A DNA stretch of 11,103 nt from positions 1,084,982 through 1,096,084 of the forward strand of contig KQ482061.1 in assembly GCA_001430745.1 (NCBI GenBank). The letters are read 5' to 3'. A model generated the notes under the pieces. It saw nothing but the letters and a program-made list of their open reading frames with translations, made no database searches and was not told where the DNA came from. The DNA is from Auxenochlorella pyrenoidosa (lineage: Eukaryota; Chlorophyta; Trebouxiophyceae; Chlorellales; Chlorellaceae). Positions 1 through 8,441 of the stretch are shown here, piece by piece. The position numbers were made by a program, and so were the translations under genes. Every line of letters starts with the position of its first letter. Positions within the stretch are counted from its first letter, which is position 1.

Positions 1-12
1 GGGCCCCGTTAC

Positions 13-702
13 AGGTTTGGGTTGAAGCGCACGCGCCCGCCGCCGGTGGTGAGGAAGTGCACCTGCAGCGGGCGGGGGCAGCGGGGGCAGGCGGCAGCTC
101 GCACCAACACCGCGGGACCGCCTTCCCGCAGCGCTTGGAGGGCCGGCTGGATCACAACACCTGCCTGCCCTGCGCGGCGCTGCCCCAGGGCACTGGCCTG
201 TGGCGGGCGGTTTGGGTAGTCGGCAGGCAGCAGGATGTCAAAGGCAAAGGCGCCGCAGGCGTAGGGGGTGTCGTGCGGCGCAAAGATGACGGCGCTGCAG
301 GGGGGGCGCAGCAGCCTCATGTCAGGCGCTCTGGCTGCATGCGGCACATCAGGGCAGAAGACTTCTCCGCACAGCAACATCTTGAGGAACTGATCGTGCT
401 CCACTCCCAAGCCATGCCAGCGCGTGGTGCAGCACAGCATGGCATGAGCTCAGCAGCAGCTGCCTCTCCAAACACCCAACGCTTCAAATCACTGTACTTG
501 GTCAGCCCGCTGTCAAACAAGCCCCAGGCCGCTTCGCCCCCCCTCACGGCTCGGCGTGGCCGCCCCCCACCCACCCACCGCAGCACCCCCATGTTGTCCT
601 CGTCCATGGCCGCCAGCACGGCGCTCTCCCAGCTCAGCGGCAGCTGCCCCGGCAGCGTGGCCACCTCCTTGGTGATGCGCCGCAGCCGGTCGCTCAGCCC
701 GC
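13..702 (-). other. UBC fold (N-terminal part), exons 702-579, 294-198 and 62-13
   Basis: Exon 702-579 encodes the first helix (RLRRITKEVATL) and strand 1 through NMGVL. Exon 294-198 encodes AVIFAPHDTPYACGAF through the PNRPPQ turn. Exon 62-13 encodes VHFLTTGGGRVRFNPN. The joins restore the E2 order exactly, in phases 2 and 0. The 294-198 exon ends at a GC donor (197-196). The TAA seen directly after the NPNL codons is intronic if the CT|GTAACG donor at 12 is used. Confidence 0.85.
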
Positions 703-3700
703 CTGCAGGCAGGCAGTGGGGGAGGGGCGAGCTGGCCAGAGACAGGGCTGGAGCTTGGTGTGGCACTACTAGCGCGCACAGGAGGGAGGGAAGCTGAGCT
801 GGAAGCTGGCCCAAGGCAAGCGAGCGTAGCCCTTGCACCCATGAGAGGAGCAAACAACTTTCACGCAGCAAGGGGCACGGCCTGGCTTGCATGCACAGAG
901 ATGTTTACCTCCGGTTGCTGCATGCTGCCGGTAGTAGTGGCCCTGCAGCAGCGGCAGGCTCTGCAGGAGAAGGCAGGCAAGGTGCGACTTCGGCGGCCCG
1001 TCAGACAGTCAAGACCACACGCACAGCCACAACCATTTGACAGCAGTGCCAGGTTAGAAACGTTGGCTGGAGGTGCCTGCAGACCCGACAGCGGCCCAGC
1101 CACGCATGCTGCTGCCAGCCCCCACCTGGAACAGCAGCGGCTTGAGGCTGCTCAGGTACTGCTGGCGCAGCTCAGGCGAGTCGGCCGCCGCGGCGGGCTG
1201 CTGCTCGCGCTGCTGTGCCTGCTGCTCTCCATCGCCGCCCTCCTGGCCCGCCGCAGCAGGCCCATGCCCCGTGCTGGCCTGCCACAGGTCCACGGCCTGC
1301 TCCAGACCAAAAACAGAGGCGAGAAGAAGTGCGTGGGTGGCAAAAGCGTGTCGGCAAGCGTGCCTGGACATCCGGCTTGACAGCATGGTCGCGCCGCCCC
1401 CAGCCTGCCTCCTGTCACGACCAGCCGGCCTCCCCCCTGCCCCCGGGTGCCCACCTGCTGCACGCGCTGGCAGCACTCGGACACATCCAGGATGGCGCCG
1501 ACCTGCAGCCGCCAGGCAGGGCATGGAGCCGTGGCAGGCCTGCCGGGCCCACAGCACCGCACCCACCCCAGCCATCAAACACTGCTCTGTGGGCTTTCTG
1601 ATCCAAGCTGCATGGCTCCCGGGTGCGCCAGCATCAGTCCCCGGGGTGCAGGCGTGGGCCACATGCACCCTGGCTAGGCCCCAGACCCACCAGCTGCAGG
1701 TCTTCCTCGTCCCCCTCAGCCGCCAGCTGCTCGGCGTTGCGGCGGAAGATGTCGGCTTGCAGGCGCAGGGCCTGCACTGGGGGGGTGCAGATGTGGGTGC
1801 AGGGCGGGGCGCAAGACCGGGCGCAGCGGCAGGCGCAGGGCACATGCGAGTGCGCCAAGCCAGCAGCAGAAAGGCTGTAATCGGGCCGGCTAGCCAGCCA
1901 AGCACGGCTGGAACGTCCTCGCCTGAAGCGCATCCCAGCAGCTGGTGTTTGCCGCAGGCGGCGCGTCAGCTGTCGCCTCGTCCTCGCCATCACCAGCCTC
2001 TGCGGCCTTGGCAGCCGGCGCAGGGCTGGCGCTGCCCTTGCCACGGCTGGGCTGCCTGCCCTTCTTGCCAGCAGCTGCTGCAGCAGCATCTCCAGGGCAT
2101 CTCGGTGCCTGCTGTGCCTGCTGTGCCTGCTGCACCTGCTGCGGAACACAGCACTTGAGCAAGTCGCTGTCGGCGGGCTGCAGCAGCAGCGGCAGGAGGT
2201 CAGGCGAGCCTGCGGGCAGAGGGGCACAGCGCATGCACCCGGCAGGATTTGTAAAAAACAAGGGCGGCACTGAGCGGCGGTGCTGCGGAAAGGAGCTCGC
2301 CCGGGCATCGTCGTTGGGCACCGTGCAGTTGCTTGTCATGCCGGCACTAGCATGCCAGAGCCCCATGCCAGGGCAGCGGAGGAGGCTCCCATGCCGCACC
2401 TGCCAGCGCAGCCACCAGCCCAAACACTTCTGTGTACAGCTCCCGCCGCCCGCTGACATCCATGAGCGAGTCGTTCTGCAGCAGCATGCGCAGCAGCGGG
2501 GCCAGCGGGCCCCCGCGCAGCGCCGCCAGCAGCAGCAGCGGGAGGGGCGCCAGATGCGCGTGCGACTCCTCTGCGGCAGGGGTCGGGCGGCCATTAGCCG
2601 CGCTGCTTGCAGCACAGGGCACGATGTGGGAGCAGGCGGTGCAGCATGAGGCGCATGGCGAGCCGCTTCAGGGACATTGCTGGGACTCCAAGCGCTGCGC
2701 GCCTCCGCACCTGCCCAGCTCTGCAGGCGCTGAGACAGCTGTTTGAGCAGCTTGGCGGCAGCCTCGTCCAGCCGCTGCTGCCGCCGTGCCGCATCCTCCA
2801 GCTGCTTGCGCGCTCGGTTGGCGCCGCCGCGGCTGTCCGACATGCCCCCACCGTAGCCCACCCCTGCAAAGATGAGGAACACCTCTGGGAACCGAGATCA
2901 GCCAGTTGCGGCAAAGCAGGCCATCGCCGCCAGGCATGTCCAAGAGAAGCAAGATCGTGACCGTGACAGAGGCAGCCTTGTTGCGCTGAAGGCTCACCCT
3001 GCGAGCGCTTGGCTTGCGCCCCCCGGCCGTAGCGGCCCGCATGGCCGCCGCCGATCAGGCTGCCCAGCATGGCCCCAAGCGCGCCGCCAAACGTGCCGTC
3101 GGCCTCCAGGCCTGCAAGCGGGTCGTCGCCCTCGTCATACTCCTCATCATCATACCCTGCAAAGGGCACCGTAAACGCTGTGAGCACATGCAGGGCGCAA
3201 AGCAGAGCGAGCTTCTCGGCCTGGAGCAACTCTCTGTCGGGCAAGCCGGTGAACAGGCAAGTCAGTGCAGGCGGGGCGGGACGCGCTGCCGGCATGGCAC
3301 GCTGGTCGAAAGTGGTCCTTCGTTGTTCATTACCTCACCATCACTGCCGTCTGACGGCTCAGTTTGCATGCATTTGAACGAGCGCGGCGGGTTCTGCTGC
3401 TGCCACGTCTTCTTCGACTTCTTGGCCGGCGGGCCCGCTGTGCTCTGCTGCTCGGCGGAGCGGCCGCGCCGCATGCCGCTGCCTGCCGGGGATGTAGCTT
3501 CGGCCTGGACCTTCTGCTGGCCCTGCTCCTGCTGCCGACTGCCATCTGGGCCCCCTTGCTGCACGCCAGCTGCCTTGCCGCCTCCACTGCTGCGCCCATG
3601 TTGGCGAGGCCCCTTGCCCTGGCCGCGCCCGTCCCCATCTTCCGCTACCTGATCTGGCAGGCTGCCGCCCACCAGGACGCTGTGCAGCTGCAGCAGGAGG

Positions 3701-5087
3701 CCCGCCAGCTCGGCACACTGCTGCACCGCCTCATGCGGGTCCCCTGCCGCCGCCGCACCTGCCACGCCTGCAAGCTGCTTCCCTGTGTGTGCTGCTTGCC
3801 CTGCTGTCGCCCTGGGGGAGCAGGCTAGGTCGATCACGTCGTCCGCCCCGCTGTGGCCCCCACCCCGAGAAGGGTGCTGTGGCAGAGCCGCAGCGGCAGC
3901 TGCCCCGCTCTCGGTGGCGGCGGCAAGCCACACGCGCGAGGCGACCTGCAGCACAAGGGAGCGAAGCGCGCCACGATGCTCGCAACGGGAAGTGGAATCT
4001 CAGAGCGAGAAAGCCATGCAATCAGCTTGCTCACCGCCCCTTACATGCGCATTGCAACAGACGCAATGCAACACCAGCATGCTTGCTAAGGCTGCTCCTT
4101 TACCTCCCACCTTTCCGGCCTCTTTGCCGCCCAGTAGGGCCTCCAGGTCCCGGTGAGTAAGCGGGTGCTGGCAGCGCTGCGTAACAGCAGGGCTGGGCCA
4201 AGGAGTCACCGGGGCAGAGGAGTAGGGGGGGTTGCTGCTGGGCCTCCGAGGCTCACCATGACAGCGACAGATGCATGCACAAAACGCATTTGCCGCGGCA
4301 CGCCTGCCCTTCTGCTGCGCACAAACGCTGGGGTAGGCCTCACCCGCTGCGGGCAGCAGAAGTGGCGGCCCAGCGCGGGCAGGCGCTGTGGCAGCGTCGT
4401 CGCCGCCGCCAGCAGGTGCTGCTGCAGCTCAGCAGCAGGCAGCCGGCAGCCGCAGTCCAGATTGTACAGCCCCTCTAGTGCTGGCGGAGCTACTGCTCCT
4501 CCAATAGCTATCATCTGGCCCGACGCAGCGTGCGTTTGGGCAGAGCGGGACGGTCCGGGCGCATCTGCATCTGCTGCCGCTGCGGCCGCTGCGGCGGCTG
4601 CTGCCACTGCCGCCACCACCGCCTCGGGCCCCGATGCTCCGCACATCTCACACTCTGCGATGCTGCAGCTGTTTTCAAAGGTGCAGGCGCCACAATTCCA
4701 GCTCCCACCAGAGGATTCTGCTTCTGGTGAAGCCTGCTGGTCGGCGCCCTGCGGCGGGGGCGCCGAGGCACCATTCGCAACAGCGCCGCCACCTGCCCGC
4801 GGGTTGGGCCGTTCAGAGCCGCAGGCCTCGCATGCCAAAAAGCCTGACTGGTTGAGCAGCGTACACGCGGCACACGTCCAGCCATCTACACAGGCAGGCA
4901 AGATCGGGGGCAGATTTGCTGGTGCCATGGTTGCCAGGCAGCGGGAGAGGCGGCGGCAACAGTGGCCGGGCGGCGACACTGCTCTGGGCTCCCCCCGCCC
5001 GCTCGCTAGCGCACCGGCGGCCTCATCAAGAGGCAGGGCGGCGGCATCGTCCTCGCTGTCGCTGAGCACTTCAACCACCTCCGCCAT
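13..5087 (-). CDS. BIRC6-like ubiquitin-conjugating enzyme (E2), multi-exon, C-terminus off the left edge
   Basis: Seen: exons 5087-5015, 4885-4344, 4176-4111, 3945-3339, 3156-2998, 2863-2711, 2570-2400, 2209-1923, 1771-1691, 1502-1455, 1296-1126, 960-909, 702-579, 294-198 and 62-13 join in frame into 893 codons plus two bases. Domains in order: acidic SIM-like motif (residues 4-14); RanBP2/NZF fingers at 27-46 and 87-106, both W-x-C-x2-C-x3-N-x6-C-x2-C; poly-Ala; a RING/IBR-like Cys/His segment (about 165-220); a disordered stretch with basic KKSKK; an acidic and Gly-rich stretch; a coiled coil (about 495-532); then the UBC fold from about 803. The UBC part shows DTPY, FDILLPADYP, RPPQVHFLTTGG and RFNPNL, with NPN where small E2s have HPN. 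Known: TTGG..VRFNPN and the LPLSW..AVL approach typify BIRC6-class E2s, which transfer ubiquitin from a cysteine shortly after NPN. That cysteine is outside the window. The start ATG at 5087 has G at -3 and +4. The last visible donor is CT|GTAACG at 12. Inference: cytosolic or nuclear ubiquitin transfer. UBE2Z-like is the main alternative. Confidence 0.83.
2105..2140. repeat. 9-bp tandem repeat (gtgcctgct) inside E2 exon 2209-1923
   Basis: There are three perfect copies at 2105-2131 and a fourth imperfect one at 2132-2140. On the minus strand this encodes a Gln-Gln-Ala repeat in a disordered linker, so length changes would keep frame. Confidence 0.85.
4111..4466 (-). other. RING/IBR-like Cys/His segment of the E2, split by an intron
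   Basis: Joining 4466-4344 to 4176-4111 across the intron 4343-4177 gives Y-N-L-D-C-G-C-R-L, a helix-like stretch, then F-C-C-P-Q-R-R-C-Q-H-P-L-T followed by DLEALLGG. The order C-x-C, helix, CP..xC, then a leucine-rich helix resembles the second half of a RING1 or IBR module in RBR proteins. The first Cys pair of a full RING is not obvious, so this may be a degenerate or half module. The donor is CGG|GTGAGG, the acceptor TTACGCAG|CGC, phase 0. Confidence 0.45.
4641..4880 (-). other. Tandem RanBP2/NZF zinc fingers of the E2
   Basis: Finger 1 is encoded at 4880-4821 and finger 2 at 4700-4641. Each has four cysteines and the Trp and Asn of the family. Finger 2 has Thr-Phe after its second Cys and Met just before its last Cys, the signature that ubiquitin-binding NZF fingers such as that of NPL4 use to hold the Ile44 patch. 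Finger 1 has Thr-Leu and Ala at those places, so it may have lost ubiquitin binding. About 40 residues of Gly/Ala/Pro/Gln linker separate them. Confidence 0.85.
4886..5014 (-). other. Optional in-frame intron (exitron-like) in the first coding stretch of the E2
   Basis: The 129 bases begin G|GTGCGC and end CTGCCTGTGTAG, a convincing acceptor. Their length is a multiple of three and they contain no in-frame stop. Spliced, residue 24 (Ala) is followed by Asp25 and Trp27 of the first zinc finger. Retained, 43 residues rich in Arg, Pro and Cys are added. The gene model here assumes splicing; both forms would be translatable. Confidence 0.55.
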
Positions 5088-5678
5088 CACTTTCCGCGCT
5101 CTCTGGGTCTCCGCACTGCTTCGAGGAGGTGCTGGGAATTTTGGCCGTAGCTGAGAGCACGAAAATGGCAAAGGGAACTTAAGAAGACGGGCCGCAAGCC
5201 CTAGGCCACTGCCCCTGCTGCCGCCGCCAGGGTGCTGGTGCCAGCACCAGTGCGATGCTGGTCACGTGCTTCCACAACCCGGCAGCAAATTAAACCTGCA
5301 GCCTGATTGCCACAAGCGACTGTCATTAGATTGCTGGAGCCTCTGGCGGCCGACGGTGGATTCAAATGCGCTGTGTGTTCATTGCAATGCCTGGTCGCAA
5401 GCGGCCCCGTGGCAAGCCAAGCCAAGGGCCTGTGCCTTGTTTTGATGAGATATGTGCTCCACAATCCGTAAGTGAGTCTTTGAGACCTTGCAGACCTAGA
5501 AAGTAGTCAACTGTATGTTCCTTGTGTGCAATCAGCATCACCTCACTCCGCCGCCGTCGCGCTGGCATTGCCCGCTCCGCCCGCTCTGCTTCAAGTGCAG
5601 GGAGAGTGTCACCGACCTCCAAGGCCCGGACCCTCTCGATCCCTGCCCATCGCCCCCGGTATCAATCCACATATCGCC
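5088..5678. promoter_or_regulatory. Divergent intergenic region between the E2 and F-box/LRR genes
   Basis: The two start codons face away from each other across at most 591 bases, so the promoters and 5' leaders must share this stretch. A G-box core CACGTG lies at 5263-5268, and an 8-bp inverted repeat (GGTGCTGG, TG, CCAGCACC) at 5231-5248. No clear TATA box is seen on either strand. The right half (5387-5678) may contain a leader exon and intron of the F-box gene, listed separately. Promoter function is inferred from gene orientation; the motifs are seen. Confidence 0.6.
5387..5678 (+). other. Possible upstream exon and intron of the F-box gene
   Basis: A strong donor, CC|GTAAGTGAG, starts at 5468, and a pyrimidine-rich acceptor ending AAGTGCAG is at 5600, giving a 133-base intron. 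In the F-box frame the sequence before the donor is open back to ATGs at 5387 and 5366, and the sequence after the acceptor is open to the ATG at 5679, both phase 0. If coding, this adds about 53 residues beginning MPGRKRPRGK, a basic nuclear-localisation-like patch. It may equally be an untranslated leader intron, since the ATG at 5679 has the better context (gccATGg). Confidence 0.4.
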
Positions 5679-8302
5679 ATGGAGCGTCCCGGAGCCCGCC
5701 TCCAGGCCTGCACGTTTGATTTGCCTGACGAATGCTGGTGCCTCTGCCTGGCAGGCCTGAGCAGCAAGTTCAGGCAAGTGCCGACTGGCATGCCAGGAGC
5801 GGCTGCCAGCGCCTCCCTCTGGCGCCCTACCCTGCCTGCCGCTGCCCGCTGATCGCCGACTGCCGGGGCGGCAAGCTTGCCATGCATGGGAGGTCCGCTC
5901 TGTTAGGCTGGCTGCTGCAGCATTCATACTCGCATCGGGTGCCTGCTGCTTGTGTAGCGAGCGCTTGCTGGCACAGCCTGAAACCGTCGTGGGCACCTTC
6001 GCCTTTAGCTGCACTGCCGACGCCAGCTTTGATGGCCCAGAATTGTCTGTGTCTGACAGCAAGGCGTGTGCGGGCCCCGTGCCTATGCACCCTCACATTT
6101 GCCGCTGCAGGCTGACGGTCTGCGCGCTGGTCTCAAAGCGCTGGCACCGCCTGGCGCACAGCCCAGAGATGCTGAGGCGGGGCGTGGCGGCTTGCATCGC
6201 CGCGCCGCCGCACCTGGATCGGCTGCAGGCAGGCCTTGCCTGCATGCATGTGTTGCACAGGGCCTGGTGCACTGTGGTCATGATAGCCCACATCGATAGG
6301 CTCGGAACTGCTGTGCTCATCTTGACGAAGGCCCAGCCCCATGCAACCTGCAGGCGCTGCGCCGCTGGCTGCGCAGCCACGGGGGCTCCCTGCACAGCCT
6401 CTCTGTCCAGGCTGGCGGGCCCGCTGGTCCCCCTGCTGACGCAAAGGCCGTACACGCCGAGCTGGGACGCTGCTTTGCTGTGGCCTGCAAAGGCGACGCA
6501 CTGCGCAGGTGGGAGCATGTGCTAGCTGCCATGCGGGCGTGCCTGGCCTACCCACACCTGAATGCCGCACACCACACAACAAATCTGGTGCTTCCGCTGA
6601 AGCTGTCCTTCGTGCAACATCCCTCGTGCCGTGCAGCCTGAGCATCACCTGGCTCAGCCGCACCCAGCTGCGCCTGGGCCCCGAGCTGGCTGTGCTGGGT
6701 ACCGACGGGGCACCCAGCCTGACGCGCCTCTCGCTGTCTGCTGGTGGCGGCACCCTGCACCTGGCCTGCCCGCTGCAGCGCCTCACTGCCCTGCTAATCC
6801 TCGAGCTCTGCGATGTGTGCAGGTGAGCATCAGTCGTCTGCAGGATCGCACTCCATGCTGTGGTCCGCTTGCAGCTCATCTGCGTGCTTGCATCCAACCT
6901 GCCTGAGCAGGCACGCACTCCGCACTCCCTGCCTTGGCCTGCGCCGCAGGTGGGACTCGCTGGCCCAGCTGCCGCCCTCCATCACCCACCTGGTTCTGGA
7001 GAATGTGTCTTCTGGGAACAACCACCACCTGCCCTCGCGGGTGCATGCCTCAGCACCGCTCAGCAGCCTGTACTCTTGCCTGCCATGGCACACGCACCCT
7101 TGCTGCTGCTGGGTATTGGCGCTCCCACGCTGTGCAGCTGTGAGCTTGGGGCTCCTAGTCATCTGTCCCCCCATGCAGCTTGCCGCGCTAAGCAACCTGC
7201 GCAAACTCAGGATGTGTCAGTATGGCGCCGGCACACCGGTAGACGGCTACTCTGTGCTCACGGCCCTCTCCTCCCTCAGCAGGTTGGCTGCTTGCAAACA
7301 CAAAACAAGGTTGGCTGCTACACACAGCAGTACCACAACGATTGTGGTGATGTCGAGCTACCGATCGCAAGCCCTGCTGCCCTGCCTGCTTGTCAACCCT
7401 CGCTGCTCACCCACACCCGTCCCCCTCCCTGAAGCCTGGAGCTGGTGGGCACTGTCGGCTGGCCCCTGGCGCTGGAGGGCATGACCACAACCCTGCGGCG
7501 CCTCGAGCTGGGCAGCATGTCCTTGTGGGAAAACGCGTGGGGCCCTCTGGCGGGCGCGCAAGGCGGTCCAGGCGCGCTGGGCCTGGAGCGCACGCTGCGC
7601 ACGCTGGGGCCCTCCCTCACAGCGTTGTGCCTCAGCGGCAGCATGCCCAAGCCGCTGGATCCACGGGGCGCCCTGGAGGGCTGCGCCCGCCTGCGCAGTC
7701 TATGGGTTGCCACTCGGCCCGCCACCTTTGGCCCGGATGGCTGGCCTGCCGGGCTGCAGGCTGCCCACACCTCGTGGGACGCTGTGCTGAGGGGCACCTG
7801 CACCTGGGGAGACCACGTGGGAGAGGAGCTCTGCGTGCTGTCTATCGATCCCTGCGGGAGCCTGGGCGCGCTTGTGGCTCGCTCCCAGGACAACTGGCGG
7901 GCGTTCTGGGCCTGGGCTGCGGCAGCACCCGCGCTGCGACTGCTGGAGGTGAGGGGGCTCGGGGGAAGTGTACTGTTTGCATCCGCAAGCGGTGCCCCTG
8001 ATTTGAGTGCTGACGAGATAGCTTGTGTAGTTGAGCAGCCACTAAGCCCTGAGCTGGCAAGAAGCAGGCGATCTTGGGGGTGCCTGTCCCTGCATGCGCC
8101 TGTGGTCCTCCCCCTCCTGCCCTTGGCCTCACTGTAGATCCACGGATACAAGCGCCGCATCCCAGAGATGGTGCTGTCCACCGAGATCAGTGCGATGAAG
8201 CGGCGCCGCCCCGGCCTGCGCATCGTCACACAGCGGGCGGTATCAGAGCAGGAGCATTTTGAGCAGCTGACGGCGACGCTGCTGGGCGGCGGCTCGGGAT
8301 GA
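5679..8302 (+). CDS. F-box/leucine-rich-repeat protein, 8 exons, 475 residues
   Basis: Seen: exons 5679-5773, 6111-6228, 6354-6508, 6637-6822, 6950-7040, 7179-7282, 7435-7948 and 8138-8302 join in frame to a TGA. The F-box spans residues 13-54: FDLPDECWCLCLAGL from exon 1, then LTVCALVSKRWHRLAHSPEML from exon 2. Irregular leucine-rich repeats fill about 120-445, for example SLTRLSLS, LQRLTALLILEL, SITHLVLEN, LSNLRKLRM, TLRRLELGSMSL and APALRLLEIHGY. The C-terminal tail is basic then acidic. Known: F-box proteins bind SKP1 and present substrates, bound here by the LRRs, to an SCF ubiquitin ligase. The substrate cannot be told from sequence. Introns 1 and 2 appear to use GC donors. Head-to-head with the E2 gene. 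The start ATG has a gccATGg context; a longer N-terminus is possible. Confidence 0.83.
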
Positions 8303-8395
8303 GGGACAGCAGGCAGGATGGAAGCAGATGGCCTTTGATCGTGACATCCCTGGCATTGTAGCCGAAGCTCTTGGATTGTTTTTTAAAAAGCCCCG
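8303..8395 (+). other. 3' flank of the F-box/LRR gene
   Basis: Short AT-richer stretch between the TGA and the LINE tail. It holds a TGTAG at 8357-8361, a one-base variant of the chlorophyte TGTAA polyadenylation signal, and a run of T then A near 8379-8387. No TGTAA was found here on the plus strand, so the transcript may end in or beyond the inserted element. Confidence 0.35.
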
Positions 8396-8410
8396 AATCA
8401 ATCAATCAAT
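8396..8410 (-). repeat. Short tandem tail (ATTG)n of the LINE
   Basis: Plus strand reads aatc three times plus aat; on the element strand this is ATTG-type repeats directly after TGTAA (8414-8410). It marks the probable 3' end of the insertion. Confidence 0.6.
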
Positions 8411-8427
8411 TACATTTAGAGTCCACG

Positions 8428-8441
8428 GAGCCAGCAGGCTC
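8428..8441 (-). other. Stem-loop at the LINE 3' end
   Basis: GAGCC and GGCTC form a perfect 5-bp stem around a 4-base loop, overlapping the ORF stop codon and sitting about 30 bases before the element end. LINE reverse transcriptases of several clades recognise such 3' stem-loops. A role here is inferred from position only. Confidence 0.4.

Noticed and set aside
4..13. Premature stop (TAA) right after the NPNL codons of the E2
   Set aside because: The bases read CT|GTAACG on the minus strand, a usable splice donor exactly where the conserved Tyr should follow, so the stop is intronic.
57..797. Long plus-strand open frames antisense to the E2 gene (also 1073-2158, 1945-2649 and 3014-3652)
   Set aside because: They are shadows of GC-rich coding sequence; the minus strand carries the conserved E2 motifs and consistent splice phases.
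2105..2140. CRISPR-like array
   Set aside because: The units are 9 bp and contiguous with no spacers; this is a coding tandem repeat in a eukaryotic gene.
1923..2209. Alternative minus-strand frame through E2 exon 8 (reads RDALEMLLQQLLARR)
   Set aside because: It conflicts with the phase of the preceding exon, and its acidic-linker alternative in the chosen frame is open and in phase on both sides.
4103..4110. Donor GTAAAG at 4103 for E2 exon 3
   Set aside because: It would leave phase 1, which does not match the next acceptor at 3946; AAG|GTGGGA at 4110 keeps phase 0.
5362..5622. Minus-strand open frame of 86 codons upstream of the E2 start (contains LEVGDTLPALEAERAERA)
   Set aside because: Its opening codon is TTG, no splice site links it to the E2 frame, and it overlaps the plausible plus-strand leader exon and intron. 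No family motif is recognised.
6093..6918. Minus-strand open frames opposite the F-box gene (also 7393-8229)
   Set aside because: Antisense shadows of the LRR exons without motifs or coherent splice structure.
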